Shown: piece after piece, positions 15,202-24,204 of the stretch | How positions within the stretch are numbered: the stretch's first letter is position 1 | Layout: each line of letters opens with the position of its first letter | NCBI RefSeq assembly: GCF_003443655.1 | Contig: NZ_CP031941.1 | Span: forward strand, 2,974,501 to 3,038,500 | DNA: 64,000 nucleotides | Origin: Nostoc sphaeroides | GTDB lineage: Bacteria > Cyanobacteriota > Cyanobacteriia > Cyanobacteriales > Nostocaceae | Reading direction: 5' to 3' | Position numbers and translations under genes: made by a program | The notes under the pieces: model-generated | The model's input: the letters and a program-made list of their open reading frames with translations, nothing else | Told to the model about the DNA's origin: nothing | Database searches by the model: none

Positions 15202-17910
15202 TCACAAACAAGAAGCAGGAGCAAGCCAGGAACTATGAGGCAAAGCTTTCGGCGCATCAGCCGTGAGTACAACTTCACCTTTAGCATTTATCACCCACCC
15301 TTGCGCTTCCACAATCGGCGCTGGACTGTAACTCTTTGCCTGATTTGAATTTGTACTAACACGGTTTTCAGCCTTTGAGTTGAGAGTTACCCAATCTAGT
15401 TGAACTGCATCAGGAGAGAGGGGTTCGGTTCTGGGGTTGGGTGGTAAACCGCCGCGTCCAGTGATTGTAAAACTGCTCTTAGCTACAGTGCTACCTGCGG
15501 TACAAGTCTGTGCTACTTGGGTATCAACTGGTACGGCTGGTAAATTGACTAAGCCACTATTGGGGTCAACATCAGGTGTGTTAATTTCTACAGTGCCGTT
15601 TACACCAAACTGAGAGCTGGCAGTGATGTCACTCAAAGAAGTTGGATTAGAGCGGGGCTGGATACCAAAAATACCCTTAGCTGTAATATCAACTCTGCCA
15701 CCTCTACCTGTGAAGGCATTGGCGCTAATGTCGCTATCTTCACTAGGAACGGCAACAATAAAGCCGTCAGGGACATTGATGGTAATATTACCGCCATTTC
15801 CACCAGCCTCACGAGTACCTGCTGAGGTAGAAATCTGACTATTAAGGCCCAGTGACAATAAGTCTTGCAAGTTCAGCGTAATATTGCCACCATCACCGGA
15901 GTTAGCTTGCCCAATGAGCTTACCTTGGTTATCTAATTTAATAGAACGAGCGGTGATTTCCAAATCACCTGCCTTTTTTGTGCCTTGACTGCTCACAGTT
16001 ATGTCAGCGTTATTTAAGACATTTAATTCTCCAGTCTTAACTATAATGCTTCCCCCCTCCCCAGTAGATTTTTCAGAAGTGGAAGCTGAAACCTGCGCTC
16101 CGTCTTGAACAATCAACTTCCCAGTTTCTATATTTAAGTTTCCGGCATTTCCAGCAGCTTTAGTCTCAACAGATAAGCCGCTTCTATTCTTACCTTGTGT
16201 TCCAATAAGTTGGATAGAGTCCCTTGCTTTTACAGACACAGTTCCCCCCTCTCCAGTAGATTCTTCAGAAGTGGAAGCTGAAACCTGCGCTCCATCTTTA
16301 ACAATCAATTGTCCAGTTTCTATATTTAAGTTTCCGGCATTTCCACTAGCTTCAGTCTCAACAAATAAGCCGCTTCTATTCTCACCTTTTGTTCCAATAA
16401 GTTGGATAGAGTCCCTGGCGTTGACAGACACACTTCCTCCCTGACCAGTAGATTCTTTAGAAGTGGAAGCTGAAATTCTTGCTCCATCTTGAATAATCAA
16501 TTGCCCAGTTTCTATATTTAAGTTTCCGGCATCTCCAGTAGCTATAGTCCCAACAAATAAGCCGCTTCTACTGTCACCATTTGTTCCAATAAGTTGGATA
16601 GAGTCCCTGGCATTGATAGACACAGTTCCTCCCCTTCCCTGACTACGAGTATTAGCTGAAACCTGCGCTCCATCTTGAACAATCAATTGCCCAGTTTCAA
16701 TTTTCAATTCTCCGGCATTTCCAGCACCTTGTGTTACAGTAAGCAATGCACTAGGTCTGGGTTTTTCACCTTCTATAATTGGCGAAGTCCCAATGAGTTG
16801 GATAGAGTCTCTGGCGTTGACAAACAAAGTTCCTCCCCCTCCTGTAGATTGTAAAGAAGTGGAAGCTGAAATCTGCGAACCATCTTGAACAGTCAATTGC
16901 CCAGTTTCAATCCTTAAGTCTCCAGCAGTTCCAGACCTTGTTGTTTCAGTTACCAGACGGCTTCCTCGCAAGAGTGTTACTGACTCCGATGCGTTCACCC
17001 CTAATGTTCCTCCCGATTTTGAGACTACGGTATTAACCGCAATATCTGAACTATCGAATGTAACGCGCCTGCCTTGTATTTGGATACCACCGCCGCCTTC
17101 ACCACTAGCACTTACTGTAGTGAAATTGGTAAGAGATACATCTGCTCGCGCTACACTCTCAGGAAAACTTAAGCGGAAATTGTTGTTATCAATATTCAAC
17201 CCTACTGTTCCCCCTGCTGCCAATCCTCCTAATTCGATTCGGCCATCTGGAGCATACACGATCGCTCCTTCTAAATTCACATCGCCTCCCAATAGCACTA
17301 AACTCTGACCCTGAGGAACGAATAGAAGTGATGCATTGACTTGAATCGGATTAACAGGCTGGGATGGTATTTGATTGAATAGAAATGCAGAAGGATTCAC
17401 TCTCAGCAAGGGGTTAAGCGGATTGACGGGTGAAGTTATGGAAAATTCTCCACCACCCGGAAACTGGATCGCACTAGCTGTTGTGCCGATAAATGAACCG
17501 TTAACATTTAAGTCGGCATATTGTCCAAATATAATGCCGTTGGGATTCATTAAAAAGAAATTAGCTTTACCTTCAGATTGAAGTTTTCCCTGGATGTCAG
17601 AGGGATTTCTCCCTGTAACTCGCACCAAAATATTGTTGATATTAGGCGCGTCAGGGAAATTGACTGTCTCATCACTTGGAATACTAAAGTTGCTGAAACT
17701 ATGGAATAAATTTGTATTGCCAACGGTTGTACCCCCTGTAATATTCAAGGTAGTGTTGTCGCTTCGCTGCACTTGAGTTCCCAAAGTGGGATCAGCAGTA
17801 ACCTGAGCAGATGTGCGATCGCCTCCTCGTATTCCAATCGCACCCACTAGAATCACCAAGCCCGACAACCCTAAGTGACAACCGCGATCAAACCAACTTC
17901 TTAAACTCAC
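15202..17910 (-). CDS. Filamentous haemagglutinin-like secreted exoprotein (two-partner secretion)
   Basis: 902 aa. Signal region about 1-36. The TPS domain (about 37-165) contains GNTNLFHSFSNFSIP, VRVTGRNPSDIQGKL, NFFLMNPNGIIFGQ and LNVNGSFIGTTA, the family's NPNGI and N-rich motifs. The stalk is a right-handed beta-helix with five degenerate repeats of about 53-57 residues (pattern GNLNIETGQLIVQDGAQVSA, then GGTVSVNARDSIQLIGT). The C-terminus (APIVEAQGWVINAKGEVVLT) is typical of cyanobacterial members. Its partner, a TpsB outer-membrane pore, is not in the window. Probably surface-bound or secreted; adhesion is a family-level guess. Confidence 0.9.
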   Translation of the reverse strand: MSLRSWFDRGCHLGLSGLVILVGAIGIRGGDRTSAQVTADPTLGTQVQRSDNTTLNITGGTTVGNTNLFHSFSNFSIPSDETVNFPDAPNINNILVRVTGRNPSDIQGKLQSEGKANFFLMNPNGIIFGQYADLNVNGSFIGTTASAIQFPGGGEFSITSPVNPLNPLLRVNPSAFLFNQIPSQPVNPIQVNASLLFVPQGQSLVLLGGDVNLEGAIVYAPDGRIELGGLAAGGTVGLNIDNNNFRLSFPESVARADVSLTNFTTVSASGEGGGGIQIQGRRVTFDSSDIAVNTVVSKSGGTLGVNASESVTLLRGSRLVTETTRSGTAGDLRIETGQLTVQDGSQISASTSLQSTGGGGTLFVNARDSIQLIGTSPIIEGEKPRPSALLTVTQGAGNAGELKIETGQLIVQDGAQVSANTRSQGRGGTVSINARDSIQLIGTNGDSRSGLFVGTIATGDAGNLNIETGQLIIQDGARISASTSKESTGQGGSVSVNARDSIQLIGTKGENRSGLFVETEASGNAGNLNIETGQLIVKDGAQVSASTSEESTGEGGTVSVKARDSIQLIGTQGKNRSGLSVETKAAGNAGNLNIETGKLIVQDGAQVSASTSEKSTGEGGSIIVKTGELNVLNNADITVSSQGTKKAGDLEITARSIKLDNQGKLIGQANSGDGGNITLNLQDLLSLGLNSQISTSAGTREAGGNGGNITINVPDGFIVAVPSEDSDISANAFTGRGGRVDITAKGIFGIQPRSNPTSLSDITASSQFGVNGTVEINTPDVDPNSGLVNLPAVPVDTQVAQTCTAGSTVAKSSFTITGRGGLPPNPRTEPLSPDAVQLDWVTLNSKAENRVSTNSNQAKSYSPAPIVEAQGWVINAKGEVVLTADAPKALPHSSWLAPASCL

Positions 17911-19000
17911 AGAACTTATCTCCTAACCCTTGAAAGTTACTTCATTGCAAGACAGAACATCACTTTAGTAATGCTTGTGCAAACCTTTGCCCGTGCCCCT
18001 TTCCACGTAACTCTGCTGGAAGGTTAGGTTTTTGATTACTAATCTGCTGTTGTGACAGTACTGACTGGATAAATTTTAAGACTTAACGTGAGTTCCACAA
18101 ACCTCTCCCAGCCTTGAACTAAAGTTCAAGGCTGTCCCTCTCCGATTCGGAGAGGGACGATTTTGCATAGTAAAATCAGGAAGAGGTCTTTTTGATTGAG
18201 CTAATTAAGCGGACACTATAATAAGGCGTAGAATTCACGTTAAGACTTACGCACTTTACCAAATAATGATCCTCTATATCAACCTAAATACGTCTTTCAG
18301 CCTTTTGCAAATCACCCTTTATTTTTGAATTTTGAATTTTGAATTGTTAATGCTTGTGTAGGCTGGCAATAACCACAGCGAAAAGTAGAATCAGGCGCTA
18401 ATAGCGGGCTTCCCGACTTGTACCCCTACTCTTAAAGCTTGCTAGCAAGAGCGTCTTTGAACAGCAGAAGCAACTGGCGGCAACGCCAAAGGGGAACTGT
18501 TAGCGCAGCGTTAGCGTTCGCGCAGCGTCTTGTAGAGAGGAACGAGCGTCACTTTTCAAGACAGGCATCACAAAAAAGTAATTGAAAAATTTAATCAATA
18601 CCTTCGCCAATTTACGAGGCTGAGTTGATATATTAACATTCTGTTTTCAAAGGTTTGGCAAAAACAATAAACCCTAAAAATTGTTTCAAGGTTTCCCGCA
18701 AGCGTTTTTTAACGTATTGCCCATACTATCAAGGGTTTGAGCTTCCAATCTACTTTGTACGCTAAACGCTTATGCATGAGTCATTTTGCCGTTTTTGCCA
18801 AAATTTTTGTAGGCTCGTATTTTGGCAAAGGTATTGACACATGTTTAACAGTTCGGTCCTAGAGCAGGAGACTAGCTTCGCATCTCCCGGTAGGTTCTTT
18901 AACGCTTGCCTCTAACGTAGCCAACTTTTGGCTTAATCTGGTCAGATTAGGACAATTTCTGTGCCCCGCCCTAAAGGGCTGGGGTTTCTGACTGCGTAAG
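17911..19000. other. 1.1-kb non-coding region with repeat fragments
   Basis: No gene seen. It holds hairpins AGCCTTGAACT/AGTTCAAGGCT (18110-18133) and CCCTCTCC/GGAGAGGG (18136-18156), a TTTTGAATTTTGAATT stretch (18322-18345), a GCGCAGCG-rich repeat (18480-18545), and a possible IS right-end relic near 18833-18988. Confidence 0.6.
18833..18988 (+). mobile_element. Possible relic of an IS200/IS605 right end
   Basis: A short decayed frame ends in a hairpin GCCCCGCCCTAAAGGGCTGG (from about 18962), like the right-end hairpins of the two tnpB genes here, followed by TTTCTGAC. No TnpB motif is left, so the call rests on the hairpin and its resemblance to such ends. Confidence 0.3.
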
Positions 19001-19651
19001 TCATGCATTGTTAGCAAAGCTAAGGTTACGAGGTAGCCAAGCTAACTGCTGATCAAGATAAAATAGAGCACCAGTATTTGCGTCATAGCTACAATAATCA
19101 GGAAGTCCCACACTCCCACCAATTATTGTTAGTGTTGGAGTTTGATCTATAGGATCAGGAAGTGTCATGTCCTGACTCGAACCATTTGTTGATGCTAAAA
19201 CATCAGTTGTTATAGAGTTAGTCAATTCAATAGCATTCTCATTAGTGTCAAGGATATTGACACCAGTGAAAATGTCATTAACAAGTCCTCCCACCGAGGA
19301 ATCTTTACCTGATTTACCTATTAGAGGGTCATTACCTTGATCAGGTTTAGGCATAGGCTTACTAATGCTAATAGGAGAGGTAATCATTTTAAGAATATCG
19401 CCGTTAACTGAGAAGTCTGTAATTGTATCAATACCGCCACCTGAGTAATATAAAACAAAGGTATCTTTACCAGTACCACCAGTGAGATAGTCATTACCAC
19501 TTCCTCCCTCTAAGTAGTCATTACCTGCCCCACCTTTTAGAGTGTCATTACCTGCATGGCCGTATATTTGATCGTTTCCTGAAGTCCCAACTAGATAGTT
19601 GTTTCCAGAGCTGCCTTGAATAATTGCCACGTTAGTTACTCTCAGATACAT
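19001..19651 (-). CDS. RTX-type calcium-binding repeat protein, copy 1
   Basis: 216 aa. Residues about 12-75 hold RTX nonapeptides ([49 protein letters not shown]) that bind calcium as a beta-roll, followed by DTFVLYYSGGGIDTITDFSV, the standard cap. The C-terminal half is variable and ends with YDANTGALFYLDQQLAWLP, a motif shared with the neighbour at 19837. No signal peptide, as expected for type I secretion. Too short for a toxin or enzyme; function unknown. Confidence 0.8.
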   Translation of the reverse strand: MYLRVTNVAIIQGSSGNNYLVGTSGNDQIYGHAGNDTLKGGAGNDYLEGGSGNDYLTGGTGKDTFVLYYSGGGIDTITDFSVNGDILKMITSPISISKPMPKPDQGNDPLIGKSGKDSSVGGLVNDIFTGVNILDTNENAIELTNSITTDVLASTNGSSQDMTLPDPIDQTPTLTIIGGSVGLPDYCSYDANTGALFYLDQQLAWLPRNLSFANNA

Positions 19652-19836
19652 GAGTGTTTCTACTGCTTATTTTAACTGGCAATTAGCATTACAAACGAGA
19701 TTGGTAAAGAAACAAAACAAGGCGATCGCAGCTAGAACACCAATTCCGTAATCAAAGCGCGAACCTCTTATTTTTGTATACACAGTAAAAGGGGAGTTTG
19801 CCTCCTCCAACTCTAGTAGGAAACTCAGATGGGGAG

Positions 19837-20394
19837 TTACATTATTGATTCATCATTAGTAGTAGTAGTAGTAGTAGGAGGAGTTATCGAAGACACTACA
19901 ACAGCCAAATTCCAATTAAGATTAATAGGTAGCCAGGCTAGCTGCTGATTCAAATAAAATAGAGCACCAGTGCTTGCGTTATATGTAAACATACTAGAAG
20001 AGCTTCTAGAGCTACTCGATTCGACCGTTAGTGAACGATTTGCAAGGTTAGTAGAGCTAATACCAGTATCTTTACTCACTTCATAATTGCTCAGAGATGA
20101 TAGTGTACCTATAACATACTGAGAGGAACTAATATTAGAAGTAGTAACTTTCAGAATATCGTCGTTAACTGAGAAGTCTGTAATTCTATCAATACCGCCA
20201 CCTGAGTAATTCAAGACAAAGGTATCTCTATCATTATTACCACCAGTGAGAATGTCATTACCGCTTCCTCCCTCTAAGTAGTCATTACCTAGCCCACCTA
20301 TTAGAGTGTCATTACCTCCATAGCCGTATATTTGATCGTTTAGTGAAGTCCCAACTAGATAGTTGTTTCCAGAGGTGCCGTAAATATTTCCCAC
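19837..20394 (-). CDS. RTX-type calcium-binding repeat protein, copy 2
   Basis: 185 aa, paralogue of the gene at 19001. The first 80 residues are nearly the same ([40 protein letters not shown], then [20 protein letters not shown]), as is the stretch [19 protein letters not shown]. The middle differs and is Ser-rich. The tail [12 protein letters not shown] comes from a short repeat of TAG/CTA triplets at the DNA level. 185 bp separate the two genes, which are in the same orientation and probably arose by tandem duplication. Confidence 0.8.
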   Translation of the reverse strand: MGNIYGTSGNNYLVGTSLNDQIYGYGGNDTLIGGLGNDYLEGGSGNDILTGGNNDRDTFVLNYSGGGIDRITDFSVNDDILKVTTSNISSSQYVIGTLSSLSNYEVSKDTGISSTNLANRSLTVESSSSRSSSSMFTYNASTGALFYLNQQLAWLPINLNWNLAVVVSSITPPTTTTTTNDESIM

Positions 20395-20667
20395 GTTCCT
20401 TACTCCGATAATTTAGTGTTTCTACTGCTTATCTTAACTAGCAACTAGCATAACTGATGAGATTTTTTAACCAATAAAATAAGACGCTTTCTCCAGCATT
20501 AACACTGTCAATATTCAGTTATCCTCTATTTATCTACCGCTTTAGCTGCATCGCAATTATTCATAATGTCCAACAATGGACGCAAAGGCAAATGTCGTCA
20601 CAACATGGGACTTTCCATGACGATCGCCTTGAAAACAGCGTGACGAAATAATTATTAATTTATAATT

Positions 20668-20804
20668 CAATACGCTTGGGTTAGAGCCAAAAACCTTAAA
20701 CTGCGTAGGTTGGGTTGAGGAACGAAACCCAACATTTATCAGAATTTCTTGGGTAACACTAAAGTTCAACCCAACCTACGATTATCCTTAACTGAACTGT
20801 ATTG
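20668..20804. mobile_element. MITE family D, copy 1, with 10-bp direct repeats
   Basis: 137 bp from CAATACGCTTGGGTTAG to CTTAACTGAACTGTATTG. Perfect direct repeats ATTTATAATT flank it (20658-20667 and 20805-20814). The interior carries GTAGGTTGGGTTGAGGAACG and its complement. Copies of the family are at 31739 and 44596. The remainder of 20395-21064 shows no gene. Confidence 0.85.
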
Positions 20805-21063
20805 ATTTATAATTGATAATTCATTGATGCGGCGGGATAGGCAGGTGCAAAATATAAGCTATTGTGCCCTTAATTTGCACTAATATTTTTTTCAATATGA
20901 TTGTGGGGTGGGCATCTTCACCGCCCTGATAAGCTGTTCGTCATCTAGTTTTACAAGGCAATTTAAGGCAGCAAAGCGGTTCAATCGCTAAATTATCAAA
21001 TTTAAATGCGCGTCAGCTTAGTGCAAATTGTATACGTAACAGCTTAACTCACTGTGACATACT

Positions 21064-21093
21064 CCTACACTGATGCAACGCATACAGTGTAGG
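21064..21093 (-). mobile_element. Right-end hairpin overlapping the tnpB stop
   Basis: CCTACACTG (21064-21072) and CAGTGTAGG (21085-21093) pair perfectly, with an inner ATGC/GCAT stem. The tnpB stop codon lies inside it, and GAGTATGTCAC follows on the minus strand. Overlap of coding 3' end and guide-RNA scaffold is normal for IS200/IS605 elements. Confidence 0.6.
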
Positions 21094-22291
21094 CTTCCAA
21101 GACAATCCGGCTATTGCTTAGGAGGCTCTTGGCTTTAAGAACGGAATGCCCTGCCGCTCTATTCTTCACGTTAATTGCTGCATTATGATCGCGGTCAAGA
21201 CTGCATTTACAACTGGGGCAGTCGTGCCATCTTTCATGCAACTTTTTGGGAACCTTCACCCCACAACTAGAACAATTTTGTGATGTACCTGATGGATTCA
21301 CTGCAATTACACATAACCCGGCATTTTCGGCTTTGGTTGTTAGAATTGACAGGAAACTACCCCATCCAGCGTCATGCACAGATTTTGCTAGCATGGAACG
21401 AGAAAGACCTTTGACGTTTAAATCTTCGTGAACTACAACATCATATTTTTTTAGTAGATTGTTGGCAGTTTTAAAGTGAAAGTCTTTGCGTTTATCAGCT
21501 ACTTTTTTATGTTGTTTAGCAACTTGTTTAATAGCTTTTTTGCGGCGACTACTTCCCTTTTTACGGCGTGAGATACGTTTTTGAATAACCCGCAATCTCT
21601 TCTGAGATTTACGATAATGCTGAGGGATTGAAACAACATCACCATCGGAAGTTGTCAAAAACTCTTTTAAACCGAGGTCAATGGCTGTAATCGAGTCTGC
21701 ATTGAAATCAGGCTTAATACTTGGGACTGCCGTATCTTCAAGGCTTAAAGTTAAATAATAACCATCAGCCTTCTTAGTTACGGAAGCGGTTTTGATTTTA
21801 AAGCCATCTGGAATAGGACGATGCAAAATAACTTTAACTACACCGAACATCGGTAAAGTTATTAAATTGCCTTGCAAACACCCATCCTTCATCTGTGGAT
21901 AAGTAAAAGTTCTGTATCGGTCACGAGACTTAAAACGAGGTCGTCCACTTCGTTTTCCACTGCTGTCACCTTTTAAAAAACGGTCAAAAGTAACATAAAC
22001 TCGTTTAACTATATCCTGTAGCACCTGCGAGTAAATCTCACCGTACCAAGGATGAGTTTTTTTGAGTTGTGGTAGCGTTTTCTTTTGTGAGTAATAATCT
22101 GGGTTGTCGCGTAACTCTGGTATGTGGCAAACAAGAGAACAAGCATTAATCGGTGAGCGATTGCGCTCGTACCAATCAAACCTATCAGCCAACAAGTAAT
22201 TATATTGAGCGCATAACATAGACAGCCATCTGTCTATGTTAATGGCTTGTTTTGTTGTTGGTCGTAGCTTGTATTGATACGCTGTCCTCAC
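21065..22291 (-). CDS. tnpB: TnpB, RNA-guided nuclease of a second IS200/IS605 element (intact)
   Basis: 408 aa from GTG, with AGGA 8 bp upstream. Catalytic residues D205 ([11 protein letters not shown]), E289 ([11 protein letters not shown]) and D368 ([11 protein letters not shown]) are present, and zinc ribbon cysteines C340, C343, C358 and C361. The N-terminal 180 residues share little with the TnpB at 10240, so it is another subgroup. No tnpA. A 59-aa RHH gene starts 60 bp away in the opposite direction. Confidence 0.93.
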   Translation of the reverse strand: MRTAYQYKLRPTTKQAINIDRWLSMLCAQYNYLLADRFDWYERNRSPINACSLVCHIPELRDNPDYYSQKKTLPQLKKTHPWYGEIYSQVLQDIVKRVYVTFDRFLKGDSSGKRSGRPRFKSRDRYRTFTYPQMKDGCLQGNLITLPMFGVVKVILHRPIPDGFKIKTASVTKKADGYYLTLSLEDTAVPSIKPDFNADSITAIDLGLKEFLTTSDGDVVSIPQHYRKSQKRLRVIQKRISRRKKGSSRRKKAIKQVAKQHKKVADKRKDFHFKTANNLLKKYDVVVHEDLNVKGLSRSMLAKSVHDAGWGSFLSILTTKAENAGLCVIAVNPSGTSQNCSSCGVKVPKKLHERWHDCPSCKCSLDRDHNAAINVKNRAAGHSVLKAKSLLSNSRIVLEAYTVCVASV

Positions 22292-22351
22292 TTATTCATC
22301 CTCTATTATCAAAACTATAATATCATAAAGTGACAACAACGGGTATACAAA

Positions 22352-22531
22352 ATGAAAACTACTAGATTAAATGTCAGGATGTCTGAGCGCAGATTAAACA
22401 AACTTCGCTCTTATGCTGTAATGAAAGATAAAACAGTCACGCAAATAGTAGAAGACTGGGTTGATAGATTACCAAATCTAGAGAGTGTTAAAAATAACGC
22501 TGACCCTCTCCCTATCAATCCTGTGGATTGA
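22352..22531 (+). CDS. Ribbon-helix-helix (CopG-like) small protein beside tnpB
   Basis: 59 aa. An N-terminal strand TTRLNVRMSE is followed by RRLNKLRSYAVMKDKTV and TQIVEDWVDRLP, the strand-helix-helix pattern of Arc/MetJ/CopG DNA-binding dimers. It is head-to-head with tnpB (60 bp between starts), the position of a regulator of the shared promoter. There is no toxin gene next to it. Below the length cut of many gene finders. Confidence 0.65.
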   Translation: MKTTRLNVRMSERRLNKLRSYAVMKDKTVTQIVEDWVDRLPNLESVKNNADPLPINPVD

Positions 22532-22656
22532 ATTGGTCAGAGGTCGCGTTATTTTTAACCGCCTTATATCTCGCCACTGATTCCGAAGACGGAATTCAGT
22601 GGGAGGCTTACGGCGTAATAGCTAAATGCAGAAACTGTCCTGGCAACATCACGACT

Positions 22657-22986
22657 GAAGTGGTTCCCGTTAAATCGGAAGTGGTTCCCGTTAAATCGGA
22701 AGTGGTTCCCGTTAAGTCGGAAGTGGTTCCCGTTAAATCGGAAGTGGTTCCCGTTAAATCGGAAGTGGTTCCCGTTAAATCGGAAGTGGTTCCCGTTAAA
22801 TCGGAAGTGGTTCCCGTTAAGTCGGAAGTGGTTCCCGTTAAATCGGAAGTGGTTCCCGTTAAATCGGAAGTGGTTCCCGTTAAATCGGAAGTGGCTCCCG
22901 TTAAATCGGAAGTGGTTCCCGTTAAATCGGAAGTGGTTCCCGTTAAATCGGAAGTGGTTCCCGTTAAATCGGAAGTGGTTCCCGTC
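22657..22986. repeat. 21-bp minisatellite, 15 full units
   Basis: Units GAAGTGGTTCCCGTTAAATCG with rare single-base changes (AAG for AAA, GCT for GTT). Open frames exist on both strands (plus VVPVKSE, minus TSDLTGT) because the period is 21 and no unit contains a stop. The plus frame starts only at a TTG inside the RHH stop region, so a gene is doubtful. It sits between the two RHH genes. After it, to 23164, there is only a lone MITE-B end at 23066-23088. Confidence 0.9.
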
Positions 22987-23164
22987 ATGACTGATATCAC
23001 GTCCGCTTGATTACTTACTAAACCACAACAACCCCAAAGAGCCAAAGCTACGCTTCGTCTCCCCTCTACGGTGTACACACAAGTCGAAGTAAACTACGTA
23101 TCTAGGGTCTGAGTGCAGGAGTCACTGAAAATTCATAGGAGTACACGGGATGCGGGAAACTCAG

Positions 23165-23344
23165 TCACTTCAGTGCTGACAGCGTTGCGGCATTCGCTCC
23201 TTTAGTCGCAGTCGTATTCATGTATTCACGAATTAATCTTTGAACTGCTGAGGACTGTGAGATGCCCCAGTGATTTGCAATAGTTTCTAGGCTGTTTTTA
23301 TCTTCTTCAGACAGATAAACTACTGTGCCTTTTTTCTTTGCCAT
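23165..23344 (-). CDS. Ribbon-helix-helix small protein beside broken tnpB
   Basis: 59 aa: MAKKKGTVVYLSEEDKNSLE, then TIANHWGISQSSAVQRLIREYM. The strand GTVVYL and two helices fit an RHH DNA-binding protein. It starts 43 bp from the divergent start of the tnpB relic at 23388. It has the same length and position as the RHH gene at 22352 but little sequence identity. Confidence 0.65.
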   Translation of the reverse strand: MAKKKGTVVYLSEEDKNSLETIANHWGISQSSAVQRLIREYMNTTATKGANAATLSALK

Positions 23345-23387
23345 CGAACAAAGCCATATTAGTATGATATCACTTCAACGTGAAAAG

Positions 23388-24063
23388 ATGGCAAAGCCAA
23401 AGAAATTAATGGGAGTGCAGCAAGTTTTATTGTCCCCAGGCAATGAGACGAAAGCACTACTAGAATATCTCTGTGAGCAATCAGGCAAGCTTTACAATAC
23501 TGGAGTTTACTTTGCACGCCAAACCTTTTTTAAGACAAATAAGTTATTAACAGGTAAGTTTGACTTAGCCTTTGAACCTTCAATTGCTAAGTCAATGCTT
23601 GCTCAATCTTTGCCTTCCACGCCAATGCAACAAACTTTGATGTCAGTTGCAGAGGCGTTTAAGTCTTTCAAGGAATTAAGAAACTTATACTTAAAAGGTG
23701 AATTACATTTCAGACCGAAACCGCCTAGCTACCTAAAAGGGTCAAAGTTATTCAAGGTTGCGTATCCGAATTCAGGAGGTCAAAGACCAACATTAATTAA
23801 TGGGCAACTTAGGTTTTCTCTGGGGTTGACCACTTTTTGAATTTTGAATTCAAAAAGTGGTCAAAAGAGGGCTGTATCAGTCAGCGAATGGTTCAATTGT
23901 AAACGCAGATTTGAACGGAAGCGCGAATATTTTGCGAAAAGTAGCCAGCAATCTAAGCATAGACTTAGGCTTACTGGGTAGGCGGTGTTTGACGACCGCA
24001 ACGAGAGTTAGACTTTGGGCACTACCTAAGTTTACTCTGTCTGTAGAATCTCAGACCCTTTAG
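23388..24063 (+). pseudogene. tnpB relic with central deletion
   Basis: From the ATG at 23388, about 150 residues of a TnpB N-terminal half are open (MAKPKKLMGVQQVLL to NGQLRFSLG), then a stop at 23838-23840. After 23857, in another frame, the C-terminal end is recognisable (IVNADLNGSANILRK, the RuvC-III region). RuvC-I, RuvC-II and the zinc ribbon are missing. At the junction is a 39-bp palindrome. It cannot make an active nuclease. Confidence 0.8.
23826..23864. repeat. Perfect 18-bp-arm palindrome at the tnpB deletion point
   Basis: TTGACCACTTTTTGAATT (23826-23843), 3-nt loop, and its exact complement (23847-23864). The motif TTGACCnnTTTTTGAATT also marks the insertion in the Rpn gene at 36003. 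It replaces the middle of tnpB. Confidence 0.9.
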
Positions 24064-24204
24064 GGCTGAGAGTGTCAATTCTTTAGTTTATCTAAAGTCG
24101 CATCTAAGTTATCAAATTACCTTTCTAAGATAGAAGCAGCAACCATAAGTTGCCATACACGACTAAAACCCAATTAACAGCTAGTGGCTGCGGAGAACAT
24201 AAAA

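Noticed and set aside
22657..22986. CRISPR array
   Set aside because: Uninterrupted 21-bp direct repeats without unique spacers; no cas genes in the window.
22528..23010. 160-aa VVPVKSE repeat protein
   Set aside because: Starts at a TTG overlapping the RHH stop, consists of the 21-bp array, and an equal frame exists on the other strand.
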